From: Kryptolebias marmoratus
Lineage: Eukaryota; Chordata; Actinopteri; Cyprinodontiformes; Rivulidae
Assembly (NCBI RefSeq): GCF_001649575.2
Contig: NC_051431.1
Location: forward strand, 16,149,099-16,213,098
Direction of reading: 5' to 3'
DNA length: 64,000 bases
Under the pieces are notes generated by a model. That model worked only from the letters and a program-made list of their open reading frames with translations, was not told the DNA's origin and searched no databases. A program made the translations under genes and the position numbers. This document shows positions 11,753 to 23,929 of the stretch, one piece after another. Every line of letters begins with the position of its first letter. Positions within the stretch are counted from its first letter, which is position 1.

Positions 11753-11860
11753 AATTATGGTAAGGCCTGCTAAACGTAGATGCTACACAGCATGATCCAT
11801 GGGTTTCAAAGGGAGAGACGGTGGCTATAATCAAAACAGTGCTTACCTTTTCAAATGCCA
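11753..11860. repeat. 108-bp direct repeat, copy B
   Basis: Same orientation as copy A, 1617 bp downstream, with one mismatch. To its right the sequence is unrelated to histone H3: the minus strand has an open frame ending GEVLRVAVLAFEK just before the same GTAAGC donor-like site. No target duplication was recognised. Confidence 0.85.
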
Positions 11861-12860
11861 ACACTGCTACTCTTAACACTTCACCCATGTCTTTTTCTGG
11901 ATCTCTCAAGGCTGTTTCCTGTCTCAGTCGTTGCCGTGGAAACCCTTCCTGTGCTGTTATCATTACGCAGCAGTCTCCACTCATACAGCCAGACAGTCAC
12001 ATCCCACAGTCTAACCACCGAGCCAGACATTTGTCCATCTGACACCCATCACAGAGTAGATTTTTCAGAAGGGAAATTCAACAAAGCCAAGTGGACTCCT
12101 CGGTCCCGGTGGACACTAGCGAGACCGAATACAAAACATACAGTCAGACAAACAAAAACTGACCAGAATTAAGATTAAGGTAAAAAAAAAAAAAGTGCAG
12201 TAAACAGAGAAAGAGGCGGCAGTGAAAGGCGGATCAATCAGAAAAAAGGTCAGGAGGAGACAGGGCGTGTTGTTTGTTTGAACCCATCATTCCGACGCGC
12301 CCGTTTCTGTGGCTGTCAGCAGCTTCTTATCTTTAACTCGGAGACAAACACGTACACCAAATGTCAGCTCACTTTGTCTTACAGATTGGACTGCCCTCGA
12401 GCTATTTTTTTCCCTTTTTATAATTCTTAAATATGTATGTGTTTACGTAAACCCAGAGAGTCACTGCGAGTGAGGCCTTTCTTATTCTTCACTTCATTTT
12501 ACTTTTCTGCAGCTGGAACTCAAAACACCCACGCACGCTTGTCTGCACCTCGTCATACAAGTAGTCCCACTGTTATTTTCCACCCGTCATGTTTCACATT
12601 TTCATTATATTCTTCACACTGAGGGCTTGACTTTTTTTTTTTTTTTTTTCTCCCACGTTCTTATTCCAGTGATTCAGTCTTTTCTTTCCAATCAGAGCAA
12701 ATCAAGCTTTTAGTTACCTGGGAAACAGGAGGGAAAAAAAAGAACATAAATGACGGGGAAAAACGTCTTAGGACTTTTTCTGGCACCATTGATTATTTTG
12801 AATGATTTCTGATCGCCCACTGCTGAAAGGCAAAAGGTGGACGATAATATTTTCCCTGCG

Positions 12861-13600
12861 TGTGCAAGTGTCTGTTTGTTAGCAAAATACCTCATGAACC
12901 ACTGGATGAATGCTGATGAAACCTGCAGAAAGTAATCATTGGATGTACGTCTACAACCGATTAACTTTTGTAGTCTGCACGATTCAAGATGGCTGCCACA
13001 GCCACCTGACCTTATGAAGCAAAAGTCTTTCACTCAATCGGTTTTATGGATTAGGAGCTAAAGTTTTGTGTGGTAGTAGCTTAAAGTGATCTGACGAGAC
13101 ATTTTCTGAGACATTTTCTGAGCACTAACAAGTTCTTCATTTTAATTTTCCCCATTGTCTATTTGGAGTGAACTTTGTCTGTCTGTTAGCAAAATATCAT
13201 AACTTTATGTGGTTGTAGCTGAGAGTCACTCACAACACTATCCAAGTGCTTCACATTGAGCAAGATTTCCTTAAAACTTCAGCGTGAATTGTTTGAGTCA
13301 ACACTATCTGTCTTTTAGCAAAATACCTCATGAATGACTGGACTTTCTAATGAAAGTTGCAACAAGTGATCAGTGGATGCTCATCTATAAGCGATTAACT
13401 TTTGGAGTGAATCCAATACAAGATGTCCACAATAGCTAATTAAAATTAGCCAATGAAAAATGGCTTTAACTCAATCAAAATTCAATCAATCAAAAGCTAA
13501 AATTTATTCTGGCAGTAGCTGGGAGTGATTCACATACTTTGAGTGTGACATCTGTGCATAATGCTCTTTTTAAGGTTCGACCACAGTGACTACAACTCGT
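12861..13600 (+). repeat. Cluster of three R-repeat copies (about 12861-13130, 13168-13255, 13300-13600)
   Basis: Each copy starts near TCTGTTnGTTAGCAAAATA and shares, in order, a CATGAACCACTGGATG block, an AGAAAGTAATCATTGGATGT block, a GATTAACTTTTGGAGTC block, a TTCAAGATGGCTGCCACAGC block and a GTAGCTGAGAGTCACTCACA block. The second copy has lost its middle. The repeat is non-coding. Better-preserved copies at 14738 and 30437 suggest a short non-autonomous DNA transposon, but the superfamily is not known to me. Confidence 0.7.
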
Positions 13601-13894
13601 GAGTATCCCCCACACCCACCCAATGCTTCCCTCCCGGGGCAACTCCAGAGCAGGAGGGAGTCCAACCCCTCTCCAAGAGTTGGAGACTTTAAGCTGTGTG
13701 TGGAGGGGAGCCAAAATACTCCTCGTTGGTATCGCTCAACCTGACACACAAGCTCAGGCTCCTTGCCCACCAGTGAGGTGACGTTCCATGTACCCAGAGC
13801 CGGTTTATGACGCCAGGAATCAGCGCACCCAGGGCCCCGCCCTCACCTACTGCCTGGCTTGCATCGCACCTGACCTTGATGACGATCTCCATGG

Positions 13895-14232
13895 TTTCTC
13901 TTTACCAGTTTCTTCTTTCCGTGTCGCAGGGAGCTGGTGCCTATCTCTATCAGTCACTGAGTGAGATCCAGGGGACACCCTGGACAGGTTACAAGTCCAT
14001 CACAGGGACACAGAGACAAATGAGACACGCAACCATTCACGCTCTCACTCACAACTAGGGACATTTTAGAGTTGCCAATTAACCTAACATGTATGTTTTT
14101 GATCTGTGGGAGGAAACCGGAGTACCCGGAGTAAACCCTAACCCACATGTGCAGGGAGAACATGTAAACTTCACCCAGAAAGGCCCCAGGCTGGGAGGCA
14201 ACAGCTCTAACCACTGTCCTACCGTGCCACCC
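13895..14232 (-). mobile_element. tRNA-headed SINE-like element, copy 1
   Basis: Read on the minus strand it begins GGCACGGTAGGACAGTGGTT, an A-box-like head, but the B-box region is deleted. It then follows the common teleost repeat: GGGGCCTTTCTGGGTG, CATGTTCTCCCTG, a GTTTCCTCCCACAG block, TTAGGTTAATTGGCAACTC, CCTGTCCAGGGTGTCC and CACCAGCTCCCTGCG. Relatives are at 17266 and 60745. The Pol III origin is inferred from the other copies. Confidence 0.65.
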
Positions 14233-14737
14233 GATGGTGGATCCACAGGGAAGAAATACTTGGAAAATTTGTGGAAGTTATAGTTGATGCACAGAGGACT
14301 TAAAAAAGTGAGGTGAGGAAAAGAAATCCTGTTGAAAAACATAGAAACAAATACGCAGAGGAAAGCCCCCCCGAGATGAAAATGAGGGATTTAATTTAAA
14401 CATACAGAGGAAAAAAATAAATAAAAGCAGCACATGGACAGATGATGAGGAGGTGGAGGAGAGCTGATGAAGTCACTGAAGCGTGTTGAAAAGGGTGGTG
14501 AGAATATGACCCCTAACTGAGACACGATGTAGCGAGACAGCCTTGCCCTACATCACAAACACTCCGAGCTGACGGGCAGCGGAGATAAAGTGAAGGGCTG
14601 CTGTCAATCCGTCTTCTCTTTTTGTTGTTGTTGTTAAAGTCTGATTTCCAAAGTGAGATGTAACACGCTCGACTGTGACAGTTTAATGTCGCACCCATTC
14701 TCCTACAAATAGTTTTGGTAGCATGATAACTTTTTTA

Positions 14738-15070
14738 TATCGCCGGCCCCCTGGAGGCGAAGGCGACCGATATTGTTTTAGCTGGTTTCTGTGTGCGCTC
14801 ATGTTTGTGTGCTTGTATTTTAGCAAAATATCCCATGAACCACGGGACAGGTTTTAATGGAACCTGCAGAAAGTAATCACTGGTTGTACAACTAATTAAC
14901 TTTTGGAGTCAATGCAATTCAAGATGGCTGCCAACACAAACGTGGGTATAACTCAGTCAATTTTAAAGATATTGAGCTAAAATTTGATGTGGCAGTAGCT
15001 GAGAGTCATTTATAACTCGTAGTCCGAGCACGACATCTCACAATTTCACATGGGATTGTGCATAACGGAT
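14738..15070 (+). repeat. R-repeat copy with preserved left end
   Basis: The left end reads TATCGCCGGCCCCCTGGAGG followed by GCGAAGGCGACCGATA. It then carries the same ordered blocks as the other copies (TTAGCAAAATATC, CATGAACCACGGGAC, AGAAAGTAATCACTGG, AAGATGGCTGCC, GTAGCTGAGAGTCA). The left TATCGCC matches the reverse complement of the GGGCGAT right end seen at 30829, which suggests short terminal inverted repeats. Confidence 0.65.
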
Positions 15071-15139
15071 ACGTCTCAGCATTTCTGGACACAAGTCAAT
15101 CTTAGTCTAAACCTCTAACCTGAAAGCATTCCTTGAAGG

Positions 15140-15353
15140 CAGTGGTCTCCAATCCTGGTCCTGGAGGGCCACTATCCTGCATGTGTTACTTGTTTCCCTG
15201 CTCCAACACACCTGATTCAGTGGTTAAATTACCTCTTCATGTTCTGCAGAAGCCTGTTAATCACCCATTGATTCAAATCAGGTGTGTTGGAGCAGAGAAA
15301 CAAGGAAAACCTGCAGGAAGGTGGCCCTCAAGGACAAGGATTGGAGACCCCTG
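15140..15353. mobile_element. Palindromic hAT-type MITE, copy 2
   Basis: Ends CAGTGGTCTCCAATCCTGG and CCAGG-like TTGGAGACCCCTG are inverted repeats, and the halves pair over most of the length. Flanks CTTGAAGG and CTTTAAAG match at 6 of 8 positions, consistent with an old hAT target duplication. Confidence 0.8.
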
Positions 15354-15959
15354 CTTTAAAGGAATGCTAGGCATTTATTTAATTAGGTGTTGTCTTTATG
15401 GAAGAGAAACAGACAGCATGGATGCAGATTTTACTTCCACCACCCGTCGGTTTTTATTCTCTTCCCATTTTTTCCTTCTAATTAAAAAAAAAAAAAAAAT
15501 ATATCACTGAAACACCTAGAAATATAAGCAGCCAGCCATTCATAACACCCACTCACACCACAGTTCCTGTGTCTGCCACAGCCTTGGGTCCTTGTCCCCG
15601 TCTCCCGTCACTCTCACTACATTATAGAACAGCTTTCATTTAAGTATGAATATTAGATATTTCTTCTCAATAATGGAGAACGTCTGTGTGTGAGGAATCT
15701 GCAGACATGGTGAGAAAAAGGACTGCCGCACCCCTTGGTTTTCACTTGCACGTTCGAAATAGCCCAATAAAAATGACATCCTCAGATCCAAACAGTTCCA
15801 TTAAATAAATGATTAATATAAAGAGCGGGTAAAGAGGTGACATCTCCGTCTCCTGGCATGCTGTTCTGCTCCTGGGACTGTGGAGCAGAGAGCTTCTTCC
15901 TGCTTTTATTCACACTGATCTACAGCAGAGGCTGTTTTTTTTTTTTTTTTTTTACATTT

Positions 15960-16285
15960 AGTGTGTCTTCTGAGTGTTATTATCAGCCGTGTCAGCGTAT
16001 GCTCGTTTGTCTGTTCTGTTAGCAAAATGTCTTGTGAACCACTGGGCGAATTTTATGAAACTCTCAGAAAGCAGTCGTTGTTTCTACATCTACAACCGAT
16101 TAGCGTTTGGAGTCAACTCCATTCAATGTGGCTGCGACAGCCAGACAACCTTGGCGAATACGAAAATGACCCCAACTCAGTCAGTTTTTTTTAGATATCA
16201 GCTTAAAACCTGGTGTGGTAGCAGCTGACAGTCACTCTCAACACTTACTTCAAGCACTGACAAGGTTTGACAACAATAACTTAGT
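15960..16285 (+). repeat. R-repeat copy
   Basis: It shares the ordered blocks CTGTTAGCAAAATGTC, GTGAACCACTGGGCGAATTT, CTCTCAGAAAGCAGTC, CATCTACAACCGATTAGC, TTGGAGTCAAC, GGCTGCGACAGCC and GTAGCAGCTGACAGTCACTC with the 12.9 kb and 32.3 kb copies. Terminal sequences are not clear. Confidence 0.65.
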
Positions 16286-16696
16286 TTAAAGTGATAGGCA
16301 TTCATTTCAGGAATACTAGACCTTTAATTTAATAACTGTTTATTGAGCATAATAAAAGCTATTTTCTTGATTGAAAATTTCAAAAAGTGGGGCGTTAGAA
16401 ACTAAATTTGAAGCAACATCATATTGGCAAAGGAAAAGGGCAAAAGGATCCATGAGAGAAAACAAGGAGAAGGGTACAGGAGGAAACAAATAAAACGAGG
16501 CCCCGAGGCGCCGCAGTCACTTTAATTTGATGAAAGTGATTTAGCACACTGTGTGAGCATGTGAGTCCAAGTGTTACTTATAAAAAGAGTTCATTCTGGC
16601 AGCAACCTCACGGCACTATTTATTCCTAAAGACTATTCAATTACCTGAATTACCTGGTGCACAAGCTTAAAAAGCTTTCCAGCTCAAACACTCTCT

Positions 16697-16718
16697 CACA
16701 CACACACACACACACACA
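16697..16718. repeat. (CA)n microsatellite
   Basis: Eleven uninterrupted CA units. Confidence 0.95.
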
Positions 16719-16867
16719 GTTGCGTTTTCATTGCATTACTTCTATCAAATCTTTACTCCTCATTTCAACAATATGAACTGTCTTTTCATCCACATAATCT
16801 AAGCAGGAATACTGTGTAAATAAATTCATGCCTCTGCAGCTTCTTTTCCTTTCACCTGTTCCTTTTT

Positions 16868-17242
16868 CAGGGGTCACCAAAGCGAGTCGTCCTCCTCCAT
16901 CTAACTCTGTCCTCTGCATCCTCTGTCCTCACTCCAACTCCCTCCATGTCCTCTCTGACTGCATCCATATATCTCTTTTTGTCTTTGTCCTGGCAGCTGT
17001 GTCTCTAACATCCTTCTACCAATATACCCACTGTCCCTCCTCTGCACATGTCCAAACCATCTCAGTCTGGCCTCTCTAACTTTATCTCCCAGTCCTTAAA
17101 CCTGTGCTGGACCTCTGATGACCTCATTCCTAATCCTGTCCATCCTCGTCCCTCCCAGGGAGAACTTCAACATCTTCAGCTCTGCCACTTCCAGTTTTGC
17201 CTCCTGTCTTTTTTGTCAATGCCACTGTCTCCAAAACCATGG
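16868..17242 (-). pseudogene. LINE reverse-transcriptase C-terminal fragment (RTE-like), degenerate
   Basis: The minus strand reads LTKRQEAKLEVAELKMLKFS, then GTRMDRIRNEVIRG, then DKVREARLRWFGHVQRRDSG and YIGRRML. This is the C-terminal region of a non-LTR retrotransposon polymerase very common in fish genomes. An in-frame stop (after GPAQV) and later frameshifts show it is dead. Only this 3' part is present. The RTE label is from memory of the motif. Confidence 0.8.
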
Positions 17243-17265
17243 ATTTCAAAAAAGTACATTTATTC

Positions 17266-17465
17266 CTTGGTGTGGGTTACCACTACTACCTCACAACAAC
17301 AAGGTTCTGGGTTTGAATCTGGGTCTTTCTTGCATGTTCTCTCGGTACATACCTGAGCTTTCTCTGGGTCCTCCATTTTGCTCCCCCAGTCCAAAAACAT
17401 GCATGTCAGGTCAATTATCAGTTCTAAGTCGACTCGTCTTGTGTCTTTGTGTTGACCCTGTAAGT
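17266..17465 (+). mobile_element. tRNA-headed SINE-like element, copy 2 (diverged)
   Basis: The sense strand has an A-box-like GGTGTGGGTTACCACTACTA start and a B-box-like GGGTTTGAATCTGGG. It continues with TTGCATGTTCTC, CTCTGGGTCCTCC, CCCCCAGTCCAAAAACATGC, TTAGGTTAATT-like and GTTGACCCTGTAAG blocks shared in reverse with the copies at 13895 and 60745. It is truncated at its 3' end. Confidence 0.6.
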
Positions 17466-17937
17466 AAGTATGGGCTGTTATCCTGTTTCAAAATATGCTA
17501 CGTTATTAAAAAGTCTGCCATGATCTTGGGGTTTTTGTGTTGTCCCATGTCTTAGTTCTTAGCACAAGAACTCTCAGTATACATAAAAAGACAGAGGCTC
17601 ATTTTATCAGTCCGTTCTTTGAACTGAAAATTTATTTATCCCAATTTGTAATCCCCCGCCCCCAAAAAACATTTTCATTAAACGAGAGCTGCTACTGAAT
17701 CAGCAGTGGAGCAAAGGAGCAGTTACTCATTGAAGGGATTAAGAGGAAACAAAAACTCAGCTGTAAAATATTTCCTCTGCAGTTGTGTGATTTGTGACAA
17801 GGCTTCATGCACAGATGAGCTCATAGATTAAAATAATTGTTGACTAAGACAAGTTTTCTGTCAGTTTTGAGGAGTTTGCATTTTTCTGCAATCGTTTGTC
17901 CACAGCTTTTCACCTGGACCCGTTGTTGCCTTTTACT

Positions 17938-18865
17938 TAGGCCTGCCACGATTACAAATTTTGTTGGACAATTAATTGTCTCAGAAATTATTCAGATGAA
18001 CGATAATATCATTTGGAGACCATTTTAAACTAATGTAACGATAAAAACAATAGTGCAAGCACATTCTCTCAAAGATTAATAAACTTTACTTTCAAAAGAA
18101 CACTTAACACTGGAACTGGAACACAAAATAAACAAAACAAGCGAAAACAAAAATAAAATGAACTCTCAGTCTCCATTAACAAAAAATGCACTTGAATAAA
18201 AACTGAATACAATTAAATAAATAAAAATAAAAACTACGTCCAACCAAAACAGTACAGATTATAAAGTCTGAAAACTAAATAGCCCTTGGGAAAAGTAATA
18301 ATCATTAGTTTTATATAGAGAAGACGAACAAAACTGACAGTTTTATAAACAAAAAGTGCAAACTAACAAAAGCACACGGCGATAAAAGCAGAAATGCGAC
18401 ATACCTGCTCTCAAAGGTTCAGCGGTTCTCGGTCATTTGGTTTGAATCCGAAGTGCTCCCACACTGCTGCTGTTACTTCCAGCTTGAAACCAATTCCATT
18501 TTGTTTTTTCCCCCAATATCAAACAGCGTTTCTTTAGCTTGCTAACTCCTAGCAGGTGCTAATACTGTAGAGCAGGAGTCTCCAATCCTGGTCCTGGAGG
18601 GCCACTATCCTGCATGTGTTACTTGTTTCTCTGCTCCAACACACCTGATTCAGTGCTTAAATGACCTCTTCATGTTCTGCAGAAGCCTGTTAATCACCCA
18701 TTGATTCAAATCAGGTGTGTTGGAGCAAAGAAACAAGTAAAACATGCAGGATTGTGGCCCTCGAGGACCAGGGTTGGAGACCACTGCTATAGAGGTACAA
18801 GCCGAGGCGCCTCGGCTGGCTACCTGACGCGATTAATTGATTTATCGTTTATCGTGACAGGCCTA
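17938..18865. mobile_element. Non-autonomous hAT element, 928 bp, perfect 8-bp target duplication
   Basis: The ends are TAGGCCTGCCACGAT and ATCGTGACAGGCCTA, near-perfect terminal inverted repeats, with ATTAATTG-type sub-terminal repeats inside both. It is flanked on both sides by CTTTTACT (17930-17937 and 18866-18873), an exact 8-bp duplication typical of hAT transposition. I see no transposase frame. A MITE of another hAT family (18573-18786) is nested inside, so this element is the older insertion. Confidence 0.92.
18573..18786. mobile_element. Palindromic hAT-type MITE, copy 3, nested in the 17938 element
   Basis: The ends are CAGGAGTCTCCAATCCTGG and a reverse-complement partner ending GGTTGGAGACCACTG. 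Flanks CTGTAGAG and CTATAGAG match at 7/8. The interior is close to copy 2. Confidence 0.88.
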
Positions 18866-19549
18866 CTTTTACTGTCACTTGGATGCTGTCCTTTTTGTGT
18901 TGTTTTTGTTGGTATAGTCCTTTAGCACTGAGTCAAAATGTTTAAGGGCAGCCACTGTGAGCATGTTCTCCTATTCAGTTGGAGTTTCTTTTTCAAGTGT
19001 CAAATCTGTCAAAGTCCCTGTGATTGGCAAACTTCCAAAGATCTGAGGAATGACTTTATGTCTAAATGATGCAGAACAAAGTTTAATGAAGTAAAGAGCA
19101 CTAAATTCAGTTTATTTGCAACCCTTGCTTTGTTTATGGTTTTATCGACACTATCTGCCTTCTGTGCTGGGTGCTATGTTCTCTTACTCAGGCCTAGCCT
19201 GCATGCTATGCTCAAGTGCTACTAAGACACAGGCGATGTGAGAAGTAGGGTTGCCAACTTTCACACGCTGAGCAGGAGATTCACAATCGACACCCTTAAA
19301 AGCCACACATTTCTTTGCTCTGATGACGTTAGGGCACAAAAAGAGGACACAGAGATCGCGGATACAGACAGGAAAGAACTGTCCACTGTTATGGACTTAT
19401 ATTGTGGTTGTTAGACAAAGATGTAGAGAGAAAGAGCGATACACATTTTTGTATAATTATGTAGCCTTAAAAAAAAAACCTCTTCAAATACTTGAAAACT
19501 ATTAAATTTATACCAGAACATGGACTTCTTAGTCATGGTGAAACCCTGG

Positions 19550-19918
19550 AGAGATTTACGCCCTGGTCCCGACACGCTGTGAGGAAAATGGACCTGAAGT
19601 TCCAGGCACCAGTGTGCCTGTACGACAAGCAGTGTTGGCAATAAAAGCAGCCAGGAATACTGCCAGTAACGCCTTGTTCACTGTATGACTCCTACAGGTT
19701 GGTCAGGATGCCTGTCTCAAAGCGATGGAGGTCTCTGCAGGGGACAACACGAATGTGACACTCATTGCCGTGTATCTGAGCAGACGAGCGGTGGTCAGCT
19801 CTCTCCACAGGATGACACGGGTTGGCAGGAACACAGACCGCATACACAATGCAGAATTGGCAATGAATGTTGTTCTGCCTCCCCGTCCCACAAGCTCGTT
19901 TCAGTAGCACAAGCTTGA
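19550..19918 (+). other. Unexplained coding-like stretch
   Basis: One + strand frame reads through about 360 bp with only one stop (TGA near 19686): a VPVRQAVLAIKAARNTASNA segment, then the stop, then CLKAMEVSAGDNTNVTLIAV and VSSLHRMTRVGRNTDRIHNA, ending in TAG at about 19905. Composition is more GC-rich and protein-like than the surroundings. I do not recognise it. It may be a dead retroelement or gene fragment, or chance. Confidence 0.25.
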
Positions 19919-21383
19919 GTTTGTGTTGTACAGTATGCGTACCGCTTTAGGGAGGTCATATTATATCAGTCAAGGAAGGGCTGAAGGAGAACATCTAAAA
20001 AAACAAGGATTCAAGTAGATAACAGCTTTTTGGAGAGTAGCCTCACACCATTAGTGGTATTTAACAACCTCTCGGAGCAGAAATGCATGTGGTTAGTGGT
20101 ACATCTGTAAATTGAACATGATTTTCAGTCCATTCTGTGGTTGCGAAAAGCCTCTCTTGTCAATTCGGTTAGACAGAAAAGGTGCTGAAATATAAAACAG
20201 CTCAGCTTTTACATACACAACCAGGATTCAGGTGATGTTTTGACTCACCGGCACTTTTTGAAATTTCTTCTACAGGGTTCCGGTTTCCTGTTTGGATTCA
20301 TGTAGACAAACAGAAAATTTACATTTTCTTTGTTACAAAAGCACGTTGGTATTAAACTCCACAACTCAAACTTTGTTTGGAGGTCAAATTTACCCTGATT
20401 TTGCCCGGTGTGCACGACCTTTTACATAAAGACACCAAACAAACCAATAATGTCGTTGATAAATTCTGTGAAACAGTGTAAACTGAATCATTGTTCTGTT
20501 AAAACGGACTAACCAAATGAGTAATTTATGCCTTCAACTGAACACTATGTTGAACAATAAACCTCCACTCATTAAACAAAAAGTCCTTTTCAATCCGATG
20601 TTCCAGTGTAGTAAGATGTGAGTGTTGGCACAAGGCAAAGAAAAAAGAAATCTGTGAGCTCGAGTCCAAAGGCTCTCCTCTGAAACCTGTTTACTCGGAG
20701 GCTTCAAATGCTGGATGACTCTTCAGACACAGACGGTGTGGTTTATCTGAGGTATCTCTGAGCAACGGAGTAACAAACAAAACCTCCAGCTAACCTGCAG
20801 CTGGGAGGAGATGCCTGTGGTCGTGGTACGAATAAACATACAACTATCCTCGACCACCTAATAAAAATCTTAGCATTCCAGGGTTGTTTTCCTGACAAGC
20901 TTGATAAACACATTTGCACTTAATGTTATGGGAACGGTAACCGCTCTGCAGACCCTGTTTACCTTACACTGTGAAAAATGCACTGGGGCTTACAAGGATG
21001 TGGAATGATAATAAAACTGGGTTTCTATTTCATGTAGTATCATGTTTCTGATGTTTCCTTTTCAGATTACTTACATTTATCTTGAATAAACTTGTATTAT
21101 TTTGATGATGTTGGCACAAGTCTTTCTCAGTCTCCACACAGATTTATTGGACAACGCACAATGTCACAGAGGGCCGCTAAACACAAACTGTCATCCTGCA
21201 GCAAAGTTTAGCTTCTTGTAAAAAAAATATGCTCCTGCAAACTGTTAAATTGCATCTAACTGAACAGCCCAATTTCAGTAATAAAAATCTGAATGGGACG
21301 TGGACAAGCTGAGTTTTTGTAAAATAAAACACAAAAAAAACATTGTACATTACGTGAATCGATCAAAGAATGAAAATTGGGAA

Positions 21384-21421
21384 CATCCATCCATCCATCC
21401 ATCCATCCATCCATCCATCCA
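21384..21421. repeat. (CATC)n microsatellite
   Basis: About nine perfect CATC units. Confidence 0.97.
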
Positions 21422-22498
21422 ACATGTTTCTATTCAATTCTAACAGAAATAACTTTAAAATGCTGTTTAAATTATTTACTTATAAGGTAGCTTCTCTGAA
21501 ACTACAATATAAATCATACTATTCCTTCAGAGCTTCAAAGCTTTTATTTAATATTAAAAACAAATCCAGTTATGACTCTCAAATGATGAGTAAAAACAAA
21601 AAGTAAAGGCTTAGCAGTATTTAAAGGGGTACATATCGCCTGACGTCTCTCAGGCCAGAGTTTTAAACTAAGACCATTTTATGATGCAAAGAGACAAAGT
21701 TATTGCCAAAACATCATGCACTATAATGATGTATGCATGATCTCATGCAGTATTGAGATTGTGTTAGTGCATGGAGTATAAGTTGAAGGTAAATAAATAA
21801 ATATAGCTCAATATCTGTAAAATTGATTAAGGTTTAGCCAATTTTGTATCAACAGAGGTTCATAATCTCATCTTGGGAATTTTTTTCTTTTTCTTTGCAG
21901 CAACAGATGATACAATCAAAATAAAAAACATTGATAATCAAGATTGCAATGAACACACACACACTCACACACCCACAGGCAAAAGCATTAAAGCTTTTGC
22001 TTGCGGTGGCAGGCGATAATAAAACGGCACTTCTGAGTTACATTAAACTCCTTTTCAAATTGAAAAACTTTTGGTTAAAGTCTTAAAAAGACAACGCTCT
22101 AATTGTGGTGCATGAAGAAAAAAAAGTATAAAAGACGGGATAGGACAGGGAAGGACAAAACGGCTAAATAGTTTTTTAGGATTTAGTGCTATGTTCTGTT
22201 TCAATGACACCCCTCATCCAGTGCTGAGCTGGTAAACAGGCTATTAGCCATTGGGAACAAAGTCACTTTGAAGGACAGGCATGGTCTCAAGTGGAGTCAC
22301 GAAGAGAAAGATTTATTAATTTTCTCTGAGTTGTGTCACTGGAGGGACGCGCATCACAGAAAACTAATTTCACATTTAAAAGAGAGACAACAAAAAGCCG
22401 TGATGTACTTGAGGACAGTTTTCTGTCTTGGAAAGCAAAAAAAAGAAAGAAAGGGAATTTATGAATATGTGCATTCAATGAATGTGACACCCAGTGTG

Positions 22499-22500
<2 letters not shown>

Positions 22501-22531
<31 letters not shown>
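22501..22531. repeat. (GT)n microsatellite
   Basis: About 15 GT units. Shorter CA runs lie nearby at 22719-22737. Confidence 0.97.
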
Positions 22532-22533
<2 letters not shown>

Positions 22534-22925
22534 GGATACACAACCCTGTGGGCAGGTTATCAGCAGTATGAAAGGAAGTCTGCTCTCTGACACTTCAGTG
22601 TGACCGCCATAACTCAGAGCTTTTGGCAGCTGCAGAACACACACGCACACACTCAAACTGTACAGAAAAAAAAATATATGGATGCACCTGAACACACTTC
22701 AGCAGGATCAGGGACAAACACACACACACACACACACCTACACACACACAAAATCACTAAATAAAATCCAAACTGGCTGCCCTGTACACTGCTCGGCTAA
22801 ATAATTTACAGCGAGTGTCTGGCCTGTTTCTGATGATGTTGGTGGAAACTTCTGGACCATTTTTCATGTCTCTGATAAATCCTGATTCAGACACATTTTT
22901 GTCTTATCAGTCTAATTGAACGTGC

Positions 22926-22960
22926 AAAAAAAAAAAAAAAAAAAAGAAGAAGAAGAAGAA
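22926..22960. repeat. Poly(A) followed by (GAA)n
   Basis: About 19 A residues are followed by five GAA/AAG units. It could be the relic tail of a retroposed sequence, but no body was recognised on its left. Confidence 0.8.
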
Positions 22961-23929
22961 GGGGGAAATAAAAAACCTTTGTTTAGCTTTTGGCACCTTA
23001 TTTGCAGCCTTTGATCTATCTTGTGCTTTTCTAAGATAATAACAGCTTTATTCAGCAGCGCTTGGAGTCATAAAGACTGACAAACTGAGCTGCACACTCA
23101 TCCGGTAATTCTCAGAGGGGTGGTTATACAGTCGATGAGAGCAGATTGAAAAAGAAAACCTCAAACGCACTCGGTAGATTTATTCGTAGGGCAGACAATA
23201 AGCATCTGGTTTGTGTTTGATTTGACATTTTGTCAAAAAAAATATGTTAGTCTTTAGGCCTGATGGCAACCCAAAGCTGCACTGTGCCTTAGTTCAACTC
23301 ATCTGAAGCGCATCACAAATCAACACAGCTGGAAGCAAGAGCAGAAAGCAGACAAGTCAACAACTCTGTTTGCCAGCTGATAGAGTCAAGACCAGATTTA
23401 CAAGCCCCTGTTACTCACAGAGAGGATTCTTCAGAATGCTAACAAGAGACTTCAAAAGCGGGACGCCTAAAGCGCAGCTCGCCGAACCGTAACCAATAAA
23501 CCGTGTTGGCTTCTTTAGTATTTAGGATTAGTATTTAGGGAGGGTTCACACAAATTACAGATATTTGTCATTAATGTCAAATGTTGCTGAACAGTTACGG
23601 ATTTGAAATATCCAACACAGGGCCACGAGCGTGAGTGGTAGTTAGCGCAGAGAAGTCAGACTACAAAGTTCTGTGGTTTTAATTTTACTATGCGGCGTTT
23701 TACATGTTCTCCCCCGAGCTTCGGTGGGCTTTAAATTTAGGTTTTTTCTCTCACAGTGTCATAACATTCCATGGTGCGTGAATCGAACTGATTGAAAAGT
23801 AGTAAGTCTTATATGATTTGCTGAAGTGTGTCATGAATAAAAAGCACTGATAAAGGGCCGAGTCATTCTAAGGAGTGTGGACACAGTGTGCCGCATATGT
23901 GTTGCAAAAGTATTCTTGGTAATGGTAAA

